Source of the DNA: Selenomonadaceae bacterium
Lineage (GTDB): Bacteria > Bacillota > Negativicutes > Selenomonadales > Selenomonadaceae
Reading direction: 5' to 3'
NCBI GenBank assembly: GCA_017549815.1
Contig: JAFYNH010000021.1
Span: forward strand, 25,120 to 89,119
DNA length: 64,000 bases
The notes below the pieces were generated by a model. It ran no database searches and was not told the DNA's origin. It saw only the letters and a list, made by a program, of their open reading frames with translations. Of this stretch, positions 8,387 through 15,812 are shown piece after piece (position 1 is the stretch's first letter; every line of letters begins with the position of its first letter). The translations under genes and the position numbers were made by a program.

Positions 8387-9178
8387 TTATCGCTTTAACT
8401 GGTTGGCAGTCTCAAGCATAGAGTCAGAGGTCGTGACTGCCTTCGCGTTGGATTCGTAGGCGCGTTGAGCAACAATCATATTAACCATTTCCTCAACGAT
8501 TTGGACGCCCGACATTTCCAAAGTATTCTGCGCTAAGACGCCCGCGCCGTCCTGTCCCGGCTCGCTCTCAATCGGAGCACCTGACGCCGCTGTTTCTAAG
8601 AAAAGATTCTTGCCATAAGCATAGAGACCTTCGGGGTTGACAAAGCGCACAAGATTTATCTGTCCAATTTCGGTTTGGTCGCCGCCCGCCGGTGTATCGG
8701 AAACTCGTCCGTCCGAGCTGATAACCAAAGTTTCAATCGGGGCGTTTTCGTCAAGCGTGATATTCGGAACAAGCAAATAACCTTCACTGGTCACAAGGCG
8801 GCGATTTGAATCAAGTTTAAATGAACCGTCGCGAGTGTAAGCCGTCGTTCCGTCGGGCAACTGAATTTGGAAAAAGCCGTCGCCTTGAATGCCAACGTCG
8901 CTAGGATTATCAGTTGTCTGCAAGGGACCTTGCGTAAAAACTCTGTGCGTTGCCGAAACACGAACGCCCAAGCCGATTTGCAAACCTTGAGGATATTGCG
9001 TGCCATTGCCCGAAGTACCGCCCGCGTCGCGCAGTGTCTGATAAAGCAAGTCTTGAAATTCTGCGCGGACTTTTTTGTTGCCGTAGCTGTTGACGTTGGA
9101 GATATTATGCGCCACCACGTCCATATTTGTCTGTTGCGCCTTCATGCCCGACGCCGCAGACCACAACGATCTCATCAT
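8387..9178 (-). CDS. flgG: Flagellar distal rod protein FlgG
   Basis: 263 residues, the normal FlgG length. The N-terminus carries the rod/hook family signature (SLWSAASGMKAQQTNMDVV followed by HNISNVNSYG), the middle has GDGFFQIQLPDGTTAYTRDG, and the C-terminus the coiled VEEMVNMIVAQRAYESNAK motif. It forms the distal rod crossing the periplasm. First gene of the visible flagellar operon; no flgF is present upstream. Either of two consecutive ATGs could start it. Confidence 0.95.
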   Translation of the reverse strand: MMRSLWSAASGMKAQQTNMDVVAHNISNVNSYGNKKVRAEFQDLLYQTLRDAGGTSGNGTQYPQGLQIGLGVRVSATHRVFTQGPLQTTDNPSDVGIQGDGFFQIQLPDGTTAYTRDGSFKLDSNRRLVTSEGYLLVPNITLDENAPIETLVISSDGRVSDTPAGGDQTEIGQINLVRFVNPEGLYAYGKNLFLETAASGAPIESEPGQDGAGVLAQNTLEMSGVQIVEEMVNMIVAQRAYESNAKAVTTSDSMLETANQLKR

Positions 9179-9219
9179 AGTAAGAGCAACCCCTTTATTT
9201 TAAACTAACGTCCCTGTTT

Positions 9220-9247
9220 TTATCGTTTCCAAAATCTATATCGTTAA
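9220..9247 (-). promoter_or_regulatory. Possible sigma-28-like promoter of the flagellar operon
   Basis: The minus strand has TTAA (9244-9247), 16 bp, then AACGATAA (9220-9227), resembling the flagellar sigma (TAAA / GCCGATAA) but with mismatches. It is 42 bp upstream of flgG. Weak evidence from pattern only. Confidence 0.3.
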
Positions 9248-9371
9248 GATTTTATTCTGCGTTAAAAATTTTTGCAAGCCTGAATAAAAAAAATCCCTGT
9301 TTACCATAAGTTTTTCAGTGTACGTTGATATAATCGCCCAAAATTAAGAAACGATTAAAGGGGTGGATAAA

Positions 9372-10340
9372 ATGAAGTTAGGGCGAGTTCTTGCGACGCT
9401 GGTTTTAATTCTCGCCGTAAGTTTTTCGAGTATTTGCTCGGCGGCAGCGTTGAAGTATGGCGACAGAGGCGACGCGGTCAAGGAAATTCAATCCTATTTA
9501 ATTGCACAATGTCTTTTGAACATAAAGGCGAACGGCGTTTACGGCACGGAAACCGTTAATGCTATCAAAGATTTTCAAAGCGCAATCGGACTCGAAGCGG
9601 ACGGAGTTTGCGGCGATGAAACTTATAAAATTTTACGTGCGGCGGCATTTGACGAAATTGACATAAATACTTTTAAGCTTGGCGATTATGTTCCAGATTA
9701 CGAACTCGAAATAGATGACGAAACTGACACTCCAAAAAGTACGGGCGCGACAATCGGCTCGGTTCTCAGTGCAGTTTCGACAGTCAAAGAGGTTGCTCAA
9801 TATGCGGGCGTCGGCGACGTGATTAAACTCGGTATGCAGGGCGACGGCGTTATCGAACTTCAAAACAAATTGATTGAGCATGGTTTTCTTGAAGGCGAGG
9901 CTACTGGCGTTTGTGATAAATACACGGTCGACGCGCTGAAAGATTTCCAAAAAAGTCGCGGGTTGACGGCTGACGGCATTTGTGGCAAAAGAACTTATCG
10001 CGCTTTTGACGGTGGTGACGAATCCTACGAACTTAATGATTTAGAAATTCCAAACTGCGTAAGAGTTGTGCGCGTCGAGGCGACAGCTTACAGCAGTGCG
10101 CAAGCGGGTCTTAGTGCTTACACGGCAATGGGCACCCTCTGCCAACACGGTGTCATTGCAACTGATCCACATTTTATCCCGCTCGGCACGAAGGTTTTCA
10201 TTCCCGGTTATGGCTACGCGGTTGCTGAGGATACGGGCGGCGCGATTGTCGGAAATAAAATCGACGTGGCGTTTGATACGGTCGGCGAGTGCTACGAATT
10301 CGGCAGACAGTGGATTGACCTTTACATTCTTGAAGATTGA
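9372..10340 (+). CDS. Exported peptidoglycan-binding protein with 3D domain
   Basis: 322 residues from the ATG at 9372, chosen because AGGGGTGG lies just upstream; an in-frame GTG at 9363 overlaps that site. A signal peptide ends near CSAAA. Two PG-binding-1 domains follow (about residues 26-90, with GDRGDAVKEIQ and NGVYGTETVNAI; and about 150-210, with GMQGDGVIELQNKL). The C-terminus (235-320) is a 3D domain with its three aspartates in VIATDPHFIPLG, AEDTGGAI and KIDVAF, related to MltA-like and resuscitation-type wall lytic proteins. It probably remodels peptidoglycan. It diverges from flgG, next to a FlgJ that lacks a muramidase, so a link to rod insertion is possible but unproven. Confidence 0.85.
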   Translation: MKLGRVLATLVLILAVSFSSICSAAALKYGDRGDAVKEIQSYLIAQCLLNIKANGVYGTETVNAIKDFQSAIGLEADGVCGDETYKILRAAAFDEIDINTFKLGDYVPDYELEIDDETDTPKSTGATIGSVLSAVSTVKEVAQYAGVGDVIKLGMQGDGVIELQNKLIEHGFLEGEATGVCDKYTVDALKDFQKSRGLTADGICGKRTYRAFDGGDESYELNDLEIPNCVRVVRVEATAYSSAQAGLSAYTAMGTLCQHGVIATDPHFIPLGTKVFIPGYGYAVAEDTGGAIVGNKIDVAFDTVGECYEFGRQWIDLYILED

Positions 10341-10349
10341 TAGACAGAT

Positions 10350-10389
10350 AAAAAAAATTTCCCCGATGACGAGTCGGGGATTTTTTTTG
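10350..10389. terminator. Bidirectional terminator between 3D protein and lepA
   Basis: A stem CCCCGA / TCGGGG with a 7-base loop is flanked by an A-run on the left and eight Ts on the right, so it can end both the plus-strand 3D gene and the minus-strand lepA transcript. Confidence 0.85.
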
Positions 10390-10399
10390 CGTTGTTAAG

Positions 10400-12199
10400 T
10401 TATTCTTCGTCGCCAACGGTTAAAACTGCCATAAAAGCTTCTTGCGGCAATTCGACACTGCCGACGGCTTTCATGCGTTTTTTACCCGCCTTTTGTTTCT
10501 CCAAAAGTTTTCTCTTACGTGAAACGTCTCCGCCGTAACATTTAGCCAAAACGTCTTTGCGCCGCGCCTTAACGGTTTCGCGAGCAATAATCCTGCCGCC
10601 GATTGCCGCTTGGACGGGAATATCAAAAAGTTGTTCGGGAATAATCCGCTTGAGTTTCAGCGCGAGAATCCGCCCAATTTTAGCGGCGCGACTTTTATGA
10701 ACAATCGAGCTTAGCGCGTCAACTAAATCGCCGTTCAAAAGAATATCCAACTTCGCGAGGTCGCTCTCCTTGTATTCGCAAAGTTCGTAGTCAAGGCTGG
10801 CATAGCCGCGAGTCATTGACTTCAACTTGTCAAAAAAGTCGTAGATAATTTCGTTAAGCGGCATTTCGTAAACAATCATGACGCGGGTTTTGTCGATATA
10901 ATCCATACTGCGATAAGTGCCGCGCTTGTCCCTGCAAAGCTCCATAACCGCGCCGATATAATCACTCGGCACAATGACGGTTGCCTTAACCATTGGTTCT
11001 TCGATAAATTTAATCTCGGTCGGCGGCGGCAATGCGGCGGGATTGTCAATCGTGAAAACTTCGCCGTCAGTCTTATGAACTTTATAGACAACGCTCGGCG
11101 CGGTCGTAACGAGTTTTAATTTATATTCGCGCTCCAAACGCTCCTGAATAACGTCCATGTGCAAAAGTCCTAAAAAGCCGCAACGAAAACCGAATCCCAA
11201 CGCGGCGGAAGTTTCTGGCTCGTAGACAAGGGCGGCGTCATTGAGTTGCAATTTTTCAAGCGCGTCCTTTAAATTGTCGTAGTCAACGCTGTCAGTCGGA
11301 TAAAGTCCGCAGAAAACCATTGGCACAGGCGCACGATAACCCGCCAACGGCTCGGCAGGATTTTTGGAAGTCGTAACGGTATCGCCAACTCGAACGTCGC
11401 GAACGTCTTTAAGACTGCCGCAAATGTAGCCGACTTCGCCCGCGCAGAGTTCATCAAGTTCTGTCATTGCGGGCGCGAAAATTCCTATTTCCGTCGCGTC
11501 GAATTCTTTGCCTGTCGCCAAAAGTTTCAGCTTATCGCCCTTACGAACACTGCCGTCGAAAATCCGAACGTGAGCCACTGCGCCTTTATACGAATCAAAA
11601 TAAGAATCGAAAATCAACGCTTGCAAAGGTTTAGAATCATCACCTTCGGGCGGCGGGATTTTTTTAACAATCGCCTCTAAAATTTCGTCAACGCCCTCGC
11701 CGGTTTTCGCAGAACATTTAACGGCGTCGCTTGCGTCAAGTCCGATTGCCTCTTCGATTTCTGCGCGGGCACGCTCAACGTCGGCACTCGGCAAATCAAT
11801 TTTATTTATGACGGGAACAATTTCCAAGTCGTGTTCCAACGCCAGATAAACATTCGACAAAGTTTGAGCCTCGACGCCTTGAGTTGAGTCCACGACAAGT
11901 AAAGCTCCTTCGCAAGCGGCAAGACTGCGCGAAACTTCGTAGGTAAAATCGACGTGACCGGGCGTGTCGATTAAATTCAGCTGATAAGTTTCGCCGTCCT
12001 GCGCGGTGTATTTCAAGCGAACAGTCTGCGCCTTAATCGTAATGCCGCGTTCGCGTTCAAGCTCCATGTTGTCTAAAAATTGTTCGCTCATGTCGCGCTT
12101 TTCAACCGTGCCTGTCATCTCAATCAAGCGGTCGGCGAGCGTCGACTTCCCGTGATCTATATGCGCTATGATTGAAAAATTCCTAATCTTATCGTTCAA
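10400..12199 (-). CDS. lepA: Elongation factor 4 (LepA)
   Basis: 599 residues, the usual LepA length. The GTPase motifs are G1 AHIDHGKST (12-20), G3 DTPGH (78-82) and G4 NKID (132-135). The C-terminal LepA-specific domain includes [20 protein letters not shown] and [17 protein letters not shown]. It is a ribosome-associated GTPase that back-translocates or remobilises stalled ribosomes. The start is TTG at 12199, eight bases after GGAGG. Last gene of a minus-strand run that begins with the glycosyltransferase. Confidence 0.97.
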   Translation of the reverse strand: MNDKIRNFSIIAHIDHGKSTLADRLIEMTGTVEKRDMSEQFLDNMELERERGITIKAQTVRLKYTAQDGETYQLNLIDTPGHVDFTYEVSRSLAACEGALLVVDSTQGVEAQTLSNVYLALEHDLEIVPVINKIDLPSADVERARAEIEEAIGLDASDAVKCSAKTGEGVDEILEAIVKKIPPPEGDDSKPLQALIFDSYFDSYKGAVAHVRIFDGSVRKGDKLKLLATGKEFDATEIGIFAPAMTELDELCAGEVGYICGSLKDVRDVRVGDTVTTSKNPAEPLAGYRAPVPMVFCGLYPTDSVDYDNLKDALEKLQLNDAALVYEPETSAALGFGFRCGFLGLLHMDVIQERLEREYKLKLVTTAPSVVYKVHKTDGEVFTIDNPAALPPPTEIKFIEEPMVKATVIVPSDYIGAVMELCRDKRGTYRSMDYIDKTRVMIVYEMPLNEIIYDFFDKLKSMTRGYASLDYELCEYKESDLAKLDILLNGDLVDALSSIVHKSRAAKIGRILALKLKRIIPEQLFDIPVQAAIGGRIIARETVKARRKDVLAKCYGGDVSRKRKLLEKQKAGKKRMKAVGSVELPQEAFMAVLTVGDEE

Positions 12200-12216
12200 A
12201 AAATTTTCCTCCGTTT

Positions 12217-12843
12217 CTAATCGCCTAATGCGGCGCGTATTGCCGAAATTTCCTGCGCCGTGAATAAGCCTTCGGGTGATTCGCGAATCATGATGTCATT
12301 AAGTCTGACTTTCAAATTTTCCAATTCGACTGGCGGCGTTGATTCCGACTTTGATAAACTTATCGTCTTTGTCTGCGCGTCGGCATATTGACGAGTTTTC
12401 CGAATTAATTCCTCGACCAATGCGCGACTTTCTCTGTTGAGGCTTTGCGGCGCGACCAGCATATAAATTTTAATCTGCTCTTCAATCGAATCCTGCTCCA
12501 AATTCGCAAGCCGCGTATTAAATGCCTCTGCGTTGAAACTCTGCGCGTCCACCGCCTTTAAGCCCTCAATTATATTGTGATACGACTGCCAATTTCGGTC
12601 AAGTCGGTCAATATCCTTTTGATAAGCCGCGTACCATTCGCCAAAAATTTTTTGTTGCTCCTGTAATTCTTCGAGTTGCGTCCGCGAAAGTTTTTCCTGT
12701 TGCCGATACTCGCTTATAAATGCACTCGCGCCGAATACAAACAACAATCCCGCGCAGATTATCATAAATATTCTTTTCGTCGGCGAAAATTTATAGAGAA
12801 TTGCCAATGTGACCGCTGTAACGATTAAAATTAAATAAATCAT
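12217..12843 (-). CDS. Membrane-anchored coiled-coil protein, unknown
   Basis: Not recognised. 208 residues from the ATG at 12843 (TGACATG junction with the upstream gene); an in-frame TTG at 12867 lacks a ribosome site. Two hydrophobic segments (residues about 1-20, [19 protein letters not shown], and 25-45, [18 protein letters not shown]) are followed by a long charged helical region beginning [18 protein letters not shown]. Topology and coil suggest an inner-membrane protein with a soluble coiled-coil domain. It is 17 bp upstream of lepA. Confidence 0.7.
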   Translation of the reverse strand: MIYLILIVTAVTLAILYKFSPTKRIFMIICAGLLFVFGASAFISEYRQQEKLSRTQLEELQEQQKIFGEWYAAYQKDIDRLDRNWQSYHNIIEGLKAVDAQSFNAEAFNTRLANLEQDSIEEQIKIYMLVAPQSLNRESRALVEELIRKTRQYADAQTKTISLSKSESTPPVELENLKVRLNDIMIRESPEGLFTAQEISAIRAALGD

Positions 12844-12844
12844 G

Positions 12845-13693
12845 TCAAATATCACTTTCGCAATCAAAATCTAGCTTGCGTCCGAAATTTTTAGCCCATT
12901 CCTTTATAAAATTTTTAGCCGACTCGTGAATCACCACTTGTTCTATAAAATCGCTTAAGTACTCATCAAAAATCCCCTCGCGCTCGCATATATCCATTAA
13001 AAGCCCTAAATTTTTCTCTCTATCAATGTCATATTCAATTCTATGAAGAATTCGCGATAAATCTGCGCGGACTTCGAGCGTAAAAAAATCTTTCAACGCG
13101 GCAACTTCGGCTGTGCACTTGCAAGCCTTCACTAACCAAATTTTTGTCGTCAAATCCTCGCTAAAATTATCAAATCCAAATTTTTCCCATTCATCAGCCG
13201 AAAAATCTCGTTCGCCTGCTAAAAAATGTATTTCTTTATAAATCGCGTCGTCTAAAAGCTTTACAACGTCTGCTTTCGCCCAAAATCGCCGCTCATTATT
13301 TGAAAATCGTCCTTCCCTTAACTTTTCCAGTACTTTTACGAACCGAACGTTATAAAATTGCGTGAATAATGCCCCAGAATCCTTGAGTAAATGATTATAT
13401 GCCATTAATCGCGCATAAAAATTTTCGCCCGTCGTTAAAACGTCTTGAGCTATTATCAGTTCAAAAATTTTCGGCGCGGTCGGCAATTCGTCAATCAAAT
13501 CTGCACGGAATTCTTCGCAAAGTTTCTTTATCTTGAGCGTCGGCTCCTCCGTCATGAAAGCTATCTGCGCGGTCGGCAAAATTTCTCGCAAGCCCGCCAA
13601 TAATCCCACCGATTCAATCAGCAAGACTGGTATTTTTAAAAAATTTGGCGGCACGAAATCTAATATCCCGCGCCGCTCGTTGTAATCATTCAA
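12845..13693 (-). CDS. Methyltransferase-fold-like protein, function unknown
   Basis: 282 residues from a TTG at 13693, selected because GGAG lies eight bases upstream; a further TTG at 13717 is possible. The first 120 residues alternate strands and helices in a Rossmann-like order: ILDFVPPNFLKIPVLLIESV, then IAFMTEEPTLKIKKLCEEF, then FELIIAQDVLTTGENFYA and LLKDSGALFTQFYNVRFV. This resembles a SAM-dependent methyltransferase, but no clear glycine-rich SAM motif is visible, so activity is uncertain. The C-terminal half is helical. It sits in an operon with a GT41 glycosyltransferase, so protein or glycan modification is a reasonable guess. Confidence 0.65.
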   Translation of the reverse strand: MNDYNERRGILDFVPPNFLKIPVLLIESVGLLAGLREILPTAQIAFMTEEPTLKIKKLCEEFRADLIDELPTAPKIFELIIAQDVLTTGENFYARLMAYNHLLKDSGALFTQFYNVRFVKVLEKLREGRFSNNERRFWAKADVVKLLDDAIYKEIHFLAGERDFSADEWEKFGFDNFSEDLTTKIWLVKACKCTAEVAALKDFFTLEVRADLSRILHRIEYDIDREKNLGLLMDICEREGIFDEYLSDFIEQVVIHESAKNFIKEWAKNFGRKLDFDCESDI

Positions 13694-13697
13694 ATTA

Positions 13698-14087
13698 TCA
13701 ACTCCAATTTTTATCAATTTCTTCCTTTAACGCCTCAAACATCGCAATAAATTTTTCTTGCGAGGCTCTGATAATTTCAAGTGCAATTTCTTCGTTGTAA
13801 GAGTGGGTAACGTCGTTTCGAGCTACCAACGCCTCCAACCAAAGTTTTTCATCGTCTATCATGCCTGCCGCAAATGCCTGTTTGATTATCACCTTTGGCG
13901 AACCAATTTTTTTCTCGCCTATTCCGTGTAGCTCCAAAATTTCCTTTATTGCCTTCCATGACTGTTCAAAACAAATTTCAAACAGCGCAACCATTCCCGC
14001 CGTCGTTATCGTGTCGTAAGGCGGCGATTTCGTTTCAAGCTCTTTGAGGTTTAGCAATGCTTTACAAAAATTTTCATACTTTCTCAT
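13698..14087 (-). CDS. HepT-like / HI0074-family nucleotidyltransferase partner
   Basis: 129 residues, all-helical. It has the family segment LFEICFEQSWKAIKEILE and the motif R90-x4-H95-x-Y97 (RNDVTHSY), the RX4HXY signature of HEPN-type toxins. In characterised MntA-HepT systems the nucleotidyltransferase adds AMP residues to the tyrosine of this motif and silences the RNase. Overlapping its nucleotidyltransferase gene by 14 bp is typical of the pair. The alternative is the older HI0074 annotation as a substrate-binding subunit. Confidence 0.8.
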   Translation of the reverse strand: MRKYENFCKALLNLKELETKSPPYDTITTAGMVALFEICFEQSWKAIKEILELHGIGEKKIGSPKVIIKQAFAAGMIDDEKLWLEALVARNDVTHSYNEEIALEIIRASQEKFIAMFEALKEEIDKNWS

Positions 14088-14364
14088 AAAGGATAATGCC
14101 GTCCTTTTCTATTTCCGTTCTTAAATCGGGCGATAAATGTTCGTCGATAATAACGAAATCGAACATTAGCAAGGTCGGAATTTCTTCATCAGCCGCCAAC
14201 GAAAATTCTATGCAATCTGCGCGATCGCCCGCTATTGCTAAATCTATGTCACTTCGCTCCTTATTATCGCCGCGTGCTCTCGAACCAAATAAAATTACTT
14301 TCTCTAAATTAAATTTTTCCGCCAAATCCTTTATCCATTGGCTAATGTCTTCACGCAAGTTCAT
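14074..14364 (-). CDS. MntA-type minimal nucleotidyltransferase
   Basis: 96 residues from the ATG at 14364, preceded by GGAAAG; longer starts would extend further into the upstream gene. The catalytic signature GSxARG at 27-32 followed by SDIDLAI (D39, D41) gives the GSX10DXD pattern of the DNA polymerase beta superfamily. A third acidic residue lies in MFDFVII. Likely antitoxin that AMPylates the downstream HEPN partner. It overlaps the glycosyltransferase stop and the partner start by 14 bp each, so the whole cassette is translationally coupled to its neighbours, unusual for a free-standing toxin-antitoxin module. Confidence 0.82.
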   Translation of the reverse strand: MNLREDISQWIKDLAEKFNLEKVILFGSRARGDNKERSDIDLAIAGDRADCIEFSLAADEEIPTLLMFDFVIIDEHLSPDLRTEIEKDGIILYEKV

Positions 14365-15736
14365 AAATCTTTCCATAAAAATCATCGACAAAAGTTTTAG
14401 TGTCTGTAAGTTTATCAAGGGAAATTTTATTCGTCAAGTCAACGAGACGCGCCCGATTTTCGGCAAATTCAACCGCTTTTTCTATGTAATCGTCAATATT
14501 ATTAACAATCAGCTCGTCAACGTCGGCAATTCTTAAAATATCTGCTCCCGTCCGAGTATGCGGCAATTTCCCGCATAAATTCAGCACAGGCACGCCCATA
14601 TATAATGCTAAAGCCGTCATCATGCCGCCGGGATAAGGAAATGTATCCAATATCAAATCAATCTCGCTGTAATCCGTGAAGAAATTATTATCGCCGCGCC
14701 TTACTTCTGCACCTTCAATTCCAAAAGTTTTAAGACGTTCAATCAACGCGACTTGCCGACTTTTAAGCGGCGTAGTATCTCGGAAAATAATCCTTGCGTC
14801 GGGCAAAGCGTCCAAAATATTTTTAACAGCCAATAAATAATCGTCGCTTAATTTCATGAAGTTATTCAGACTGCCGAACGTAAAATTTTTATGTGGGAAA
14901 GGTCGGCGAGATTTTTTTTCGTAAATCATGCGTTCATTCGGTCGAAATGCGAACGCATTCTTAAGACGCAATATCTTTTCCGTAAAAATTTCAGCGTTAG
15001 GGATTAAAAATTCGTCACCGATAAAATAATCCATAAAATCTGCGCCTGTCGAATCAAAGTAGCCAATGCCGCAAATTTGAATCCGCGCAGGTTTATACGC
15101 CGCAATTTGTAAGGTCGTGCCGCCTTCCGTGTGTCCGCCCAAATCTACCAAAATATCCGCGCCAGAATCACGAATTTTAATCGCCGCCTCCTCAAAACTC
15201 GTCTCTGATATGTCAAAGTAGCCGTCGACGTTTCGGCGAATTTTTTTAGTGAAAGCGTCTTCCTCTTTAGACAGGCTCCACGCCGTAACTTTGAATTTTT
15301 CGCGGTCGTAGTCTGTCAATAATGCCTCATAAAACCGCGCAGATGATGAATCACAGAAATGCTGAGATATGAACGCTACGGAAATTTTTTCATTCCTAAT
15401 TCCTAATTCCTCATTCCTAATTGTTTCCGCGTCGCGATAAAGAGAATTGTAAACGGCAAGTTCGTTAATCAAAATCTGCGCGTCCACTTGCGGCAAGTAG
15501 TGCAACGCAAACAAATAATTCGAGAAATGCGCCCGCTGACTCCGTAAATATTTATCCGTCATCGCCGCATTGAAATATGCCTGCGCGGCTCCGTTTGCGT
15601 CGCTTAAATCGTGAAAACACGCCCCGATTAACTCGTGAACACGCCATTCTTCCTGCGCTGTCGGCAATATCGTCTTCAATCGTTCCAATGCCTCTTGCGG
15701 CTCGCCCGCGTCTAATAACTTTCTTGTTTGCTCCAT
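14351..15736 (-). CDS. GT41 (O-GlcNAc transferase-like) protein glycosyltransferase
   Basis: 461 residues. Residues 1-95 form TPR-like helices (LLDAGEPQEALERLKTILP, then HDLSDANGAAQAYFNAAM). Residues about 115-450 match the SPINDLY/O-GlcNAc transferase C-terminal domain: VAFISQHFCDSSSARFYE, then ADILVDLGGHTEGGTT, then RIQICGIGYFDSTG, then FTFGSLNNFMKLSDDYL and a donor-site region DLILDTFPYPGGMMT followed by LPHTRTGADIL. Such enzymes attach sugars to Ser/Thr or Asn of target proteins; flagellins or surface proteins are candidates here. Start ATG with GGAGGTGT. An in-frame short repeat encodes RNEELGIRNE at the junction of the two domains. Confidence 0.85.
   Translation of the reverse strand: MEQTRKLLDAGEPQEALERLKTILPTAQEEWRVHELIGACFHDLSDANGAAQAYFNAAMTDKYLRSQRAHFSNYLFALHYLPQVDAQILINELAVYNSLYRDAETIRNEELGIRNEKISVAFISQHFCDSSSARFYEALLTDYDREKFKVTAWSLSKEEDAFTKKIRRNVDGYFDISETSFEEAAIKIRDSGADILVDLGGHTEGGTTLQIAAYKPARIQICGIGYFDSTGADFMDYFIGDEFLIPNAEIFTEKILRLKNAFAFRPNERMIYEKKSRRPFPHKNFTFGSLNNFMKLSDDYLLAVKNILDALPDARIIFRDTTPLKSRQVALIERLKTFGIEGAEVRRGDNNFFTDYSEIDLILDTFPYPGGMMTALALYMGVPVLNLCGKLPHTRTGADILRIADVDELIVNNIDDYIEKAVEFAENRARLVDLTNKISLDKLTDTKTFVDDFYGKIYELA
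15391..15422. repeat. Dispersed short repeat in frame within the GT41 gene
   Basis: Plus strand reads CATTCCTAATTCCTAATTCC then TCATTCCTAATT. On the coding strand this encodes IRNEELGIRNE between the TPR and transferase domains. The same words occur in uvrC at 60066-60100 and in several gaps. Confidence 0.65.
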
Positions 15737-15812
15737 GTCAACACCTCCGTAGGAATTTTACAGCATGTATCGAATATAAGCAAAAATTTTTCTGTGTACG
15801 GGTGGGGAATTC

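Noticed and set aside
14096..14536. Plus-strand 146-codon frame opposite the nucleotidyltransferase
   Set aside because: Antisense to two well-supported coupled genes and without a ribosome site.
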